Shown: positions 51,560-58,974 of the stretch, piece after piece
How positions within the stretch are numbered: position 1 is the stretch's first letter
Layout of the letters: each line of letters begins with the position of its first letter
Assembly (NCBI GenBank): GCA_019636535.1
Contig: JAHBXK010000006.1
Span: forward strand, 1 to 64,000
Length of the DNA: 64,000 nucleotides
Origin: Phycisphaeraceae bacterium
GTDB taxonomy: Bacteria; Planctomycetota; Phycisphaerae; Phycisphaerales; UBA1924
Direction: 5' to 3'
Made by a program: the position numbers and the translations under genes
The notes under the pieces: generated by a model
Database searches by the model: none
Told to the model about the DNA's origin: nothing
Seen by the model: the letters and a program-made list of their open reading frames with translations, nothing else

Positions 51560-54409
51560 TCAGGCCGCGCTTTCGAGTTCCTCGCGCGGCTCGCTCGATT
51601 CCGCACCGCCGGTCATGGAGACACCCTCGACCAACTGGTCGACGCGAGGCGCATCGGGGAGGGGCTTGCCCTTGGCGTCGGTGAGGGGCTTGCCGCCGAG
51701 CGTCTTGATGATCGGCACGGGGTGGGCCTTCTCGTGCGCGACGAGTTGCTCTTCGAGCGTCTTGCGCTGCGCTTCGGGAACCTCGGCCCACTTGCCGCGA
51801 CCCCGGCACTTGGGGAAGCGCGAGCAGCCGAGCCAGGGGCCGCGTATGCCGTTGCGCAGGTTCATCGGGCTCTGGCACTTGGGGCACGGGAGGTCGGTGA
51901 GCAGGGGGGGCATGCTCGGGGCGACGACGTGGCCCTTGGGGTCGATGTTGAGAATGCCGTCGCAGGCCTCGCCCTTGGCGCGGGCCTTCTCGTCGCCGTA
52001 GCGAGAGCAGCCGAGGAACGGGCCGAAGCGGCCGGTGCGCCGGATCAGCGGCGCTCCGCACTTGTGGCAGGCGATGTCGGCGTGCTCGGCGGGTCGCGGC
52101 TTGCCCAGACGGTCGACGGGGCATGCGTACTTGCACTCGGGGTACGTCGAGCAGGACATGAAGCGACCGCTCTTGCCGAAGCGGTAGACCATGGAGCCGC
52201 CGCAGTCGGGGCACTTGTACTCGGGCGGGGCGGGGACGAGTTCGGCCTTGGCGTGCTTCATCGAGTCTTCCGCACCCTCGAGGGCCTTGCGGAATGGGCC
52301 GTAGAAGCGGTGGAGCATGTCGACCCAGTCGAGGTGGTCGTCCTCGACCTTGTCGAGTTCGGCCTCCATCTCGCGGGTGTAGCCGACGTCCATGATGCGA
52401 GGGAATCCCTCGATGAGTTTGTCGGTGACGACCTCGCCCAGATCGGTCGCGTAGAGACGCCGTTCGATCTGCTCGACGTACTTGCGGTCCTGGATGGTCT
52501 GGATGATCGAGGCGTAGGTGGAGGGCCGGCCGATGCCCTCGGATTCAAGGGCCTTGATGAGCGAGGCCTCGCTGTAGCGGGGCGGGGGCGAGGTGAACTT
52601 CTGCGCGGCGTCGATGGAGAACGGGTGGAGCGGGCGCTGCTCTTCGAGTTTGGGGAGCGTGGCCGTCTCGGCGGCGGGCGGCACGCCCCCGACCTTGTAG
52701 AAGCCGTCGAAGACGAGCGTCCGGCCGGAAGCGCGGAAGACGCAGGGCTTGGATTGGTCGGTGCCGCCCGCGATGAGGACGGTGGTAAGGTCCCACTCGG
52801 CGCTCTTCATCTGGCAGGCGACGAAGCGCTCCCAGATGATCTGGTAGAGGCGGAACTGGTCGGGCTTGAGGGCGTTCTTCACGCGGCTCGGCGGGTAGTC
52901 GAGGCTGGTGGGCCGGATCGCCTCGTGGGCTTCCTGCGCGGCCTTGTTGCTGGAACTGAAGAAGTTGGGCTTCTCGGGGAGGTACTTGTCGCCGTACGTC
53001 TTCTGGATGTATGCCCGGGCCATGTTGAGCGCCTGACCCGAGAGGTGCGTCGAGTCGGTACGCATGTAGGTGATGAGGCCGACGGGGCCTTCGCCGGGGA
53101 TCTCCACGCCTTCGTACAACTGCTGAGCGGCTTGCATGGTGCGGCGGGCGCCGAAGCCAAGCCGCGTGCTGGCGGCCTGCTGCAGCGTGCTGGTGATGAA
53201 GGGCGGCGCGGGGCGCGTGGTGGTGCGCTTGGTCTCGATCGACTTGATCGCGTAGCGTGCGGAGGACGAGACTTCGCCCGCAACCGCCGCGCTCCAGCGT
53301 GACGGGCCGCGGCCATCCTTGTTGGCTTGGCGCTCGGTTCGGACGTTGACCAGTCCCGCGAGGGCCGCAACCGACGCGATGCGAGCGGTCAGGTCCGGTG
53401 CATCGGGGTTGTCGATGCCGTTCGAGAGCGTGCGGGCCTCGAACTTCTCGCCCGCAACCTCGACGAGTTCGGCGGGGATGGCGCCGTGCTCACCGAGCCA
53501 GGCGAGTTGGGCCTTCTGCGACGGCGGGTTGTCCTTCTCGTCGCGCGAGGCAAGGAGCGAGCGCCATTCAGGAGCGAGTTTGGTGGCGATCGCCTGCTCG
53601 AGGGCGAAGTTCGCGCCGATCTGCCAGTACTCGTCGGGGACGAAGTGGCGGATTTCACGCTCGCGCTCGACGACGAGGCGCACGGCGACGCTCTGCACGC
53701 GCCCGGCCGAGAGGCCGCGGGCGACCTTCTTCCAGAGCAGCGGCGAGACCTGGTAGCCGACGATGCGGTCGAGCAGGCGGCGGGCCTGCTGCGCGTTCAC
53801 GCGGTCCATGTCGATCGCGTGCGGATTCTGGAAGGCGCGCTGGATCTCGTCCTTGGTGATCGCGGCGAAGATCACACGCTTGGCCTGGTCGGGCTTGACG
53901 CCGAGCTCCTCGGCCAAGTGCCAGGCGATGGCCTCGCCCTCGCGGTCCAAGTCGGTCGCGAACCAGACGTCTCGGGCGTTCTTGGCAGCTCGCTTGAGCG
54001 CATTGATGTGCACCGCCTTGCCGGGCAGGACCTCGTAGGTCGGGCGGAAGTCGTGTTCGAGGTCGACGCCGGGGACCGGGCTCTTGACGCCCTTGGGGTT
54101 TCGTTCGGGCAGGTCGCGGACGTGGCCGATGGAGGCGACCACGCAGTAGTCGGGGCCGAGGTACTTATTGATGGTCTTGGCCTTGGCGGGCGACTCGACG
54201 ATGACCAGTTGCTTGCCGGCAACCGCTTCGGGCTTGATGTCGGTTCCACCCCGGCCGCCCCTGCCGGCACGGCCCCCGCCCCGGGCGCTCCGCCCGGCGG
54301 TGCTGCGCTTGCCGGGTGGCTCGGCGACGGCGACGGTGCCGTTTCCGGCATCTGGAACGCCGGAGCGCTTGGTCTTGCGGGTGGATGGCTTGCGTGAGGT
54401 CTTGGCCAT
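51560..54409 (-). CDS. topA: DNA topoisomerase I
   Basis: Type IA topoisomerase of 949 residues that relaxes negative supercoils. A Lys/Arg/Gly-rich N-terminal extension (1-65) precedes the TOPRIM domain (QLVIVESPAKAKTINKYLGP; DLDREGEAIAWHLAEELG). The active-site tyrosine lies in LITYMRTDSTHLS, at about Y448. The cleavage core ends near residue 690. Three C4 zinc-ribbon units follow (CPDCGGSMVYRFGKSGRFMS onward; CHKCGAPLIRRTGRFGPFLG; CPKCQSPMNLRNGIRGPWLG), the standard number. ATG 54409 is the start. The following gene on the strand is the sigma-like protein. Confidence 0.95.
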   Translation of the reverse strand: MAKTSRKPSTRKTKRSGVPDAGNGTVAVAEPPGKRSTAGRSARGGGRAGRGGRGGTDIKPEAVAGKQLVIVESPAKAKTINKYLGPDYCVVASIGHVRDLPERNPKGVKSPVPGVDLEHDFRPTYEVLPGKAVHINALKRAAKNARDVWFATDLDREGEAIAWHLAEELGVKPDQAKRVIFAAITKDEIQRAFQNPHAIDMDRVNAQQARRLLDRIVGYQVSPLLWKKVARGLSAGRVQSVAVRLVVEREREIRHFVPDEYWQIGANFALEQAIATKLAPEWRSLLASRDEKDNPPSQKAQLAWLGEHGAIPAELVEVAGEKFEARTLSNGIDNPDAPDLTARIASVAALAGLVNVRTERQANKDGRGPSRWSAAVAGEVSSSARYAIKSIETKRTTTRPAPPFITSTLQQAASTRLGFGARRTMQAAQQLYEGVEIPGEGPVGLITYMRTDSTHLSGQALNMARAYIQKTYGDKYLPEKPNFFSSSNKAAQEAHEAIRPTSLDYPPSRVKNALKPDQFRLYQIIWERFVACQMKSAEWDLTTVLIAGGTDQSKPCVFRASGRTLVFDGFYKVGGVPPAAETATLPKLEEQRPLHPFSIDAAQKFTSPPPRYSEASLIKALESEGIGRPSTYASIIQTIQDRKYVEQIERRLYATDLGEVVTDKLIEGFPRIMDVGYTREMEAELDKVEDDHLDWVDMLHRFYGPFRKALEGAEDSMKHAKAELVPAPPEYKCPDCGGSMVYRFGKSGRFMSCSTYPECKYACPVDRLGKPRPAEHADIACHKCGAPLIRRTGRFGPFLGCSRYGDEKARAKGEACDGILNIDPKGHVVAPSMPPLLTDLPCPKCQSPMNLRNGIRGPWLGCSRFPKCRGRGKWAEVPEAQRKTLEEQLVAHEKAHPVPIIKTLGGKPLTDAKGKPLPDAPRVDQLVEGVSMTGGAESSEPREELESAA

Positions 54410-54780
54410 GATGGGTGGTGTGCTGCGGAACGGGTCTGGATCGGTTGTCTACAAAAAGGACGCGGAGTCCAACGGGCCAACATCGGATGTTCGCGCCCGC
54501 CTGAGTGAGCGCTGAGGGTGTCTCGCGGGGCGGGAGGGGTCGAGGTTGGTCAGGCCCCGAACAGGGGGTCGGTCGAACGGTGCGTGACCGAAATGGCCGG
54601 GAGTTGGGGAGTCTGCGAGTTGGAGGCAGACCCGCCGAAGTACGCACGATGGCTTGGCCGGAGGCGCTTGAGAGACCCTTGAGCAAAGGGAATGGGGGGC
54701 TGTCGAGCGAGCCCGTACGGCCCGGACATCGGGTTCGGAGGGATGTTCTTAGGGGGGTGCGGATGGGGCAGTCAACGATG

Positions 54781-54812
54781 GGTGATTTTGTTTGTATTTT
54801 GATAGGATATTA
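54781..54812 (+). promoter_or_regulatory. AT-rich promoter-like element in the topA-miaA gap
   Basis: The sequence gattttgtttgtattttg followed by ataggatattattg stands out in GC-rich surroundings and contains plausible -35 (TTGTTT) and -10 (TAGGAT or GATATT) hexamers on the plus strand. No recognised gene lies downstream in that direction before miaA, which is on the opposite strand. Confidence 0.4.
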
Positions 54813-54848
54813 TTGCCGTGCCGGCCGGGAGGGCCTTGCGCAAGGAAA

Positions 54849-54879
54849 AGGGCCCTCAGACTTTCGCCCAAGGGCCCTC
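54849..54879. repeat. Pair of AGGGCCCTC sites, 22 bp apart
   Basis: AGGGCCCTC occurs at 54849-54857 and again at 54871-54879. Each contains the 8-bp palindrome AGGGCCCT, and the centres are 22 bp apart, about two helical turns, a spacing used by cooperative DNA-binding proteins. They follow the AT-rich promoter-like element. Confidence 0.45.
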
Positions 54880-55010
54880 GAAGAGGAGAGATTCGTGAAG
54901 ACGTCTTGAGGACGAATTCCGCTGATGCTACGCGGCAACCTTCGCAAGGTTCGCCGTTGCAAGAACTTTCGATCAGTACGGCGTGCCGGTTTCGGGAATC
55001 TGGGGAGGGC

Positions 55011-56000
55011 CTAGCGGATGGGGGTCGGGGTTTCACCAATCTCGGAAAGGACAATCTCGGCCGCCCTGTCGGTTGGCAGGTCGCCCGGGATGCCGGTGCC
55101 GCCGCAGGCGAGGCGCTTCATCCACGTTCGCTGGTTCTTGGCGAAGCGGCGGGTTTCGATCTTGATCTTCTCGACGGCGTCGGAAAGCGGGAGGCCGCGC
55201 GGATCGGCGAGGTGGGCGAGGAGTTGCTTGTAGCCGAGGGCTTCGCGGGCTTGGGCGTTGAGTTGGCCGCGAGCGGCGAGGGTGCGGACCTCGTCGAGCA
55301 GGCCGGCGTCCATCATGTGTCTGACTCGGGCGTTGATTCGGCGGTTGAGGTCTTCGGGGCTCCAAGTGAGAACGAAGACGCGGAATCGCAGCGCGGCGGC
55401 ATCGCCTGATGACGGTGCAGCATCGGTCTCCCACTGAGTCTGCCAGGCGGAGATCGGCTTGCCGGTGAGGCGGAAGACCTCGATGGCGCGGACGGTTCGA
55501 CGAAGGTCGTTGGGGTGGATGCGCTCGGCCGCGGCCGGGTCAACGGCCTCGAGTTCGGTGCGGAGTTGCGCGGGCGGGAGCGCTTGGAGTTGGGCGCGGA
55601 GCGACTCGTCGGCGGGCGGGCCGTCGAAGAGGCCGCGGAGGAGAGTCTGCACGTAGAGGGACGTTCCGCCGCAGACGATCGGTGCGCGGCCACGGCGTCG
55701 GATGTCGTCGATGGCGGCGTGTGCGTGGCTGAGCCAGTCGTTTACGGTGAAGGTGCGCAGCGCGAAGGGATCGACGAGGTCGATGAGGTGGTGCGGCACG
55801 CCGCGTTGCTCGGCGGGGGTGGGCTTGGCGGTGCCGATGTCCATGGCGGCGTAGATCTGGAAGGCGTCGGCGGTGACGACCTCGGCGGGAGTGCCTTGCT
55901 CGTTGCGAAGCCGGAGCGCAACCTCGACGGCGAGGCCGGACTTGCCGGAGGCGGTGGGGCCGATGATTAGGGGGATGGGGGGGGTGGGAGAGGGGTTCAC
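55011..56000 (-). CDS. miaA: tRNA dimethylallyltransferase
   Basis: A 329-residue enzyme that adds the dimethylallyl group to A37 of tRNAs reading UNN codons. P-loop GPTASGKS (14-21), the DAFQIYAAMDIGTAKPTPAE region (the family's DSxQxYxxxDIGTAKP), GVPHHLIDLVDPF, IVCGGTSLYVQTLLRG, and the C-terminal RRFAKNQRTWMKR basic motif are all present. GTG 56000 is the start; the next ATG lies inside the protein. A TTCAAT hexamer seven bases upstream is a weak -10 candidate. Confidence 0.93.
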   Translation of the reverse strand: MNPSPTPPIPLIIGPTASGKSGLAVEVALRLRNEQGTPAEVVTADAFQIYAAMDIGTAKPTPAEQRGVPHHLIDLVDPFALRTFTVNDWLSHAHAAIDDIRRRGRAPIVCGGTSLYVQTLLRGLFDGPPADESLRAQLQALPPAQLRTELEAVDPAAAERIHPNDLRRTVRAIEVFRLTGKPISAWQTQWETDAAPSSGDAAALRFRVFVLTWSPEDLNRRINARVRHMMDAGLLDEVRTLAARGQLNAQAREALGYKQLLAHLADPRGLPLSDAVEKIKIETRRFAKNQRTWMKRLACGGTGIPGDLPTDRAAEIVLSEIGETPTPIR

Positions 56001-56086
56001 TGCGGAGATTGAAGCACCCTGCCGGGGCTGTTGAATGGGCGTGTTGATTGTGAGAGACTGACGAGCCGGGTCAACGTGAGGCTGGA

Positions 56087-56785
56087 ATGCTGATGTCCGA
56101 GTCGCCCTTGCAACTTCCGCCCGGCTTTCACTGCCCTGCGTGTGACTACGACCTGTCCGGGCGTGCGCTGACGGGTGAGACGCGGTGCAGCGAGTGCGGG
56201 CGCGTGGTTGAGCGGGCGGATCTGCCGAAGTTTGAGGAGTGGAGTCTGGCGGATCGCACGTGGAAGGCGGCGCTTGGACGCCGCTTGTTCGCGATCGGCG
56301 GGGCCGCCGCCGTGTACGCGTCGGCGTTCCTCATCTGGGCGGGCGCCTTCTGGTCGCTTGTGCCGGTGCTGCTCGCGTTCGCCGGGATCGTGCTCGTGCC
56401 GACGGCGCTCGCCTGGGTCGCGGTGCGGGTGTGGGCACGGCCGCGAGAACGGGGTCTGCACATGCGCGTGTGGGCGAGGTCGTTGTGGTGGCAGCAGGTA
56501 CCGTGGCTCGGTGTGGCGGCCTATGTGGCTGTATCGAGTGCCGCCCGAGGGTTGGTGTGGCTCCCGCCCGGCAGCAGGAACGACCTCGGCATGGGGCTCG
56601 GGTCGGTCCTGTGGATCCTGGTGTGTTTGTATGCGCTGGTGCATTGCCTGACAGCACTGTGCGATCGTCTGTATCGCATCGGCACGCGCACGGAGACGAG
56701 CAGGTCGATGCTGACCCTGATCGTGCTGGCGACGTACCTGCCGATGGTTGCGATGGGACTGCTGTTGATCGCGAACCTGCACTAG
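56087..56785 (+). CDS. Membrane protein with N-terminal zinc ribbon (third relative)
   Basis: A 232-residue protein. A zinc-ribbon-like N-terminus (FHCPACDYDLSGRALTGETR, then CSECG) precedes about four membrane helices (AIGGAAAVYASAFLIWAGAF, LVPVLLAFAGIVLVPTALAW, and two near the end). The C-x-x-C-x-Y-D-L-(S/A)-G core is the same as in the two tandem proteins at 43,696-44,888, but placed at the opposite end of the chain. GAGG lies about six bases before ATG 56087. Function unknown. Confidence 0.68.
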   Translation: MLMSESPLQLPPGFHCPACDYDLSGRALTGETRCSECGRVVERADLPKFEEWSLADRTWKAALGRRLFAIGGAAAVYASAFLIWAGAFWSLVPVLLAFAGIVLVPTALAWVAVRVWARPRERGLHMRVWARSLWWQQVPWLGVAAYVAVSSAARGLVWLPPGSRNDLGMGLGSVLWILVCLYALVHCLTALCDRLYRIGTRTETSRSMLTLIVLATYLPMVAMGLLLIANLH

Positions 56786-56810
56786 CGCGTGCGGAGCATC
56801 GGGCTTGATC

Positions 56811-57752
56811 TCAGCGGCGACGTCGGGCGCACAGTGCGGCGCCGAAGGCCAGCAAGGGCATGGCCACGCCCGGCGCGGGGATGACGACGACGTTGTCGAT
56901 GAGGGTGAAGAGCAGTTGTGGTGCGTTCGGGTCGATCGATGAGCCCGTGTTGATATCAGAATGGCCGAAGAAGATGTTGCCGCCGCCGAGCGTGACGGTG
57001 TTGAGGTCGACGGTGGCGATGAGCAGGCCGTCGATGGTCCAGGTCACGAGGTCGCCGGACTTGTTGATCTCGACCTGGTGCCACTGCATGCCCGCGGCTC
57101 CGACCTGCGTGCTGCCGGTTTGCTGCGGGAAGAGCGCGAGTTGAGCGGCCGGCGCGGCGACACCGCCGAAGCCGGCGTAGTACGGGTCGGAGTTGTTGAT
57201 CCCGCCGGCGGGGGCCGCGTACACGGCGTTGCCCGCGGCGTAACTGGTCGGCGCCGCCGTGGAGTAGGCGCGGTAGTCGGAGGCCGAGCCGCCGTCGCCG
57301 GTTGCGGCGAACCAGACGCTGTCGGTCAAGACGCCCGCGCCCGGCCACTGGGCGGTTGTGCCCGCGGTGCCGATCCCGAACGTCGACAGGTTCGTTGACC
57401 CGTTCCCGCCCCCGGGGAATGGCCCGTTGATGTTCGACCACCAGTCGAACGAGACGACGTAGTCGCCGGAGAGGTTGAGCCCGATCGGCGAGACGCTGCC
57501 GCCACCGAAGATGTTGTTGAAGAGGTTCGCCTGGATTTTCAGGCCGCGCGTGCCCGCGCCGCCGGGGGCGGCGGGGATGCCGACGGTGGAGTAGTCGAAG
57601 AAGAAGTTGGCGGCGAAGTCGGACGGCCCGGCGTTGACCGTCCAGTTGGCGGTCGGGTCGGCCTCGAAGTTCTCGCTGAACAGCTGGGCGGAGGCGGTGC
57701 CTGTGATGGAACCGAGCAAGGTTGTGGCGAGCAGGGCCGAACGGAGTTTCAT
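56811..57752 (-). CDS. Exported PEP-CTERM-like protein
   Basis: A 313-residue protein from ATG 57752 (AAAGGA upstream) with a signal peptide (MKLRSALLATTLLGSITGTA, cleavage after ASA). The middle is a Gly/Asn/Ser/Thr-rich beta domain that resembles lectin-like jelly-roll proteins (WTVNAGPSDFAANFFFDYST; YVVSFDWWSNINGPFPG). The C-terminus is a PEP-CTERM-like sorting tail: VVVIPAPGVAMPLLAFGAAL followed by CARRRR, where the Pro-Glu-Pro is replaced by Pro-Ala-Pro. Such tails direct exosortase processing; no exosortase is in the window. Probably a surface or matrix protein. Confidence 0.78.
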   Translation of the reverse strand: MKLRSALLATTLLGSITGTASAQLFSENFEADPTANWTVNAGPSDFAANFFFDYSTVGIPAAPGGAGTRGLKIQANLFNNIFGGGSVSPIGLNLSGDYVVSFDWWSNINGPFPGGGNGSTNLSTFGIGTAGTTAQWPGAGVLTDSVWFAATGDGGSASDYRAYSTAAPTSYAAGNAVYAAPAGGINNSDPYYAGFGGVAAPAAQLALFPQQTGSTQVGAAGMQWHQVEINKSGDLVTWTIDGLLIATVDLNTVTLGGGNIFFGHSDINTGSSIDPNAPQLLFTLIDNVVVIPAPGVAMPLLAFGAALCARRRR

Positions 57753-57851
57753 TAGCGTGTCCTTTGAAAGGAAACCACACCGAGCGTGCACGCAGCGCCC
57801 CTGCGTTCGGCACGTCGATCGACGCTCTCTCTCCATTTCCGGGGAGCAGTG

Positions 57852-57880
57852 AGCATCGCACTTCGATCGGGGCGTGTCAA
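57852..57880 (-). promoter_or_regulatory. Promoter of the PEP-CTERM-like gene
   Basis: On the minus strand, perfect TTGACA (57875-57880) and GATGCT (57852-57857) are separated by exactly 17 bases, about 100 nt upstream of the ATG at 57752. The -10 matches the consensus at 3 of 6 positions. Confidence 0.5.
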
Positions 57881-57966
57881 GGCAAATCCCGGGGATTGAG
57901 CCGTTCGGCCAATAACAACCGGGCTTTCGTCGGGATGGAGGTCTTCGGAGGGTCGGCGATTCGTGC

Positions 57967-57972
57967 TACATT
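57967..57972 (+). promoter_or_regulatory. Candidate -10 element before mqnA
   Basis: TACATT ends five bases before the ATG at 57978, with no ribosome site between them. It is the shortest gap in the set of start-proximal hexamers. Confidence 0.4.
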
Positions 57973-57977
57973 CGGGA

Positions 57978-58868
57978 ATGCCATCCGAGATGCACGGGAC
58001 GAACGGGACGCCGCAGGGCGGTCAGGATGCGGGGTCGGTCGGCGGCGGGACCGCGGCGGTTCGGATCGGGTGCGTGAAGTATCTGAACACGCTGCCGCTG
58101 GTGGAGGGGCTGGGCGCGTGGCGCGGGGCGGAGGTGTTGGCCGCGGTGCCGAGCAAACTGATCGGGATGCTGGAGTCGGGTGAGGTTGACGTGGCGTTGG
58201 CGAGCGTGGTGGACGCCGCGCGGGAGGGCGTGACGGCGTTGCCGGTGGGGATGATCGGGTGTGACGGGCCGACGATGACGGTGCGTGTGTTCAGCCGGGT
58301 GCCGCTGGAGCGTGTGGGGACGCTGGCGGTGGACACGGACAGCCACACGAGTGTGATGCTGGCGCGGGTGATCTTCAAGCATGTGTACGGGCGGGATGTG
58401 TCGGTGGTGGACTATCACGCGCGGGAGCACGCGGTGCAAGGCGGCGGGCGGCCGGATGCGCTGCTGCTGATCGGTGACAAAGTTGAGACCGACCCGCCCC
58501 CGCCGGAGGAGGGGTACACGCACCAGTTGGACCTTGGTGAGGCTTGGAAGGGGCTGACCGGGCTGCCGTTCGTGTACGCGGTGTGGATGTGCCGGGCGGG
58601 AGAGGAGCGCACACCGGCGGTGGTGGCGGCGTGCGAGGTGCTGGATCGGGCACGGCGGCACAACCGCATGCGGATGGACTGGCTGGTGGATGCGCGGGCG
58701 AAGGAGCGCGGCTGGTCGGCGGAGCGTGCCGGTCGGTACCTGGGAGAGTTGCTGCGGTATGAGGTTGGCGCTGCTGAGCGGCAGGCGGTTTCGACGTTCC
58801 TGCGGATGTGCCGGGAGATGGGGCTGTTGGAGCGTGGGGAGGTGCGGTGGGCGGACGAGGGGGTCTGA
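57978..58868 (+). CDS. mqnA: Chorismate dehydratase of the futalosine menaquinone pathway
   Basis: A 296-residue MqnA/MqnD-family protein that forms 3-enolpyruvylbenzoate from chorismate, the first step of futalosine-dependent menaquinone synthesis. Signatures are VRIGCVKYLNTLPLVEGLG (MqnA start), VAAVPSKLIGMLESGEVDVA, and LAVDTDSHTSVMLARVIFKH. The C-terminal helical part (RTPAVVAACEVLDRARRHNR) is normal for the family. ATG 57978 is preferred over GTG 57963. No other mqn gene is in the window. The downstream hairpin lies 17 bases after the stop. Confidence 0.9.
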   Translation: MPSEMHGTNGTPQGGQDAGSVGGGTAAVRIGCVKYLNTLPLVEGLGAWRGAEVLAAVPSKLIGMLESGEVDVALASVVDAAREGVTALPVGMIGCDGPTMTVRVFSRVPLERVGTLAVDTDSHTSVMLARVIFKHVYGRDVSVVDYHAREHAVQGGGRPDALLLIGDKVETDPPPPEEGYTHQLDLGEAWKGLTGLPFVYAVWMCRAGEERTPAVVAACEVLDRARRHNRMRMDWLVDARAKERGWSAERAGRYLGELLRYEVGAAERQAVSTFLRMCREMGLLERGEVRWADEGV

Positions 58869-58884
58869 GAGCCAACGAACGAAA

Positions 58885-58917
58885 GCGCCCGCATCAGTGA
58901 TTGACTGATGCGGGCGC
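58885..58917 (-). terminator. Strong terminator of the cysteine-rich gene
   Basis: Perfect 14-bp arms gcgcccgcatcagt (58885-58898) and actgatgcgggcgc (58904-58917) with a 5-base loop. On the minus strand the stem is followed by TTTCGTTCGTT, so it best serves the cysteine-rich gene that ends at 58975; on the plus strand it could also help end mqnA. Confidence 0.75.
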
Positions 58918-58974
58918 AAGTGGGAGAGAACCGGGTTGTCGCCGATGAGCGGTCGTCGGCGCGCGCTCGCTGAC

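Larger units (their letters stand above)
54410..55010. other. Intergenic region with orphan promoter-like and repeat signals
   Basis: About 600 bp between topA and miaA, which are both on the minus strand. The left part (54,410-54,770) shows nothing beyond a possible topA leader. From 54,780 a plus-strand signal begins: an AT-rich stretch (ttttgtttgtattttgatag), two identical palindromic sites and a possible small transcript, listed separately. A 29-codon open frame (54,925-55,014, MLRGNLRKVRRCKNF onward) is basic and has GAGGA 12 bases upstream; its reality is doubtful. Confidence 0.45.

Noticed and set aside
54505..54909. 134-codon plus-strand frame in the topA-miaA gap
   Set aside because: Gly/Arg-rich, no ribosome site and no family resemblance; it crosses the AT-rich promoter-like element, which is not expected inside a gene.
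54895..55014. Selenocysteine reading through the TGA at 54907 to join a short GTG frame to the basic 29-codon frame
   Set aside because: Both fall in one frame, but I see no SECIS-like hairpin directly after the TGA and no homologous small protein; left as an open small-frame question.
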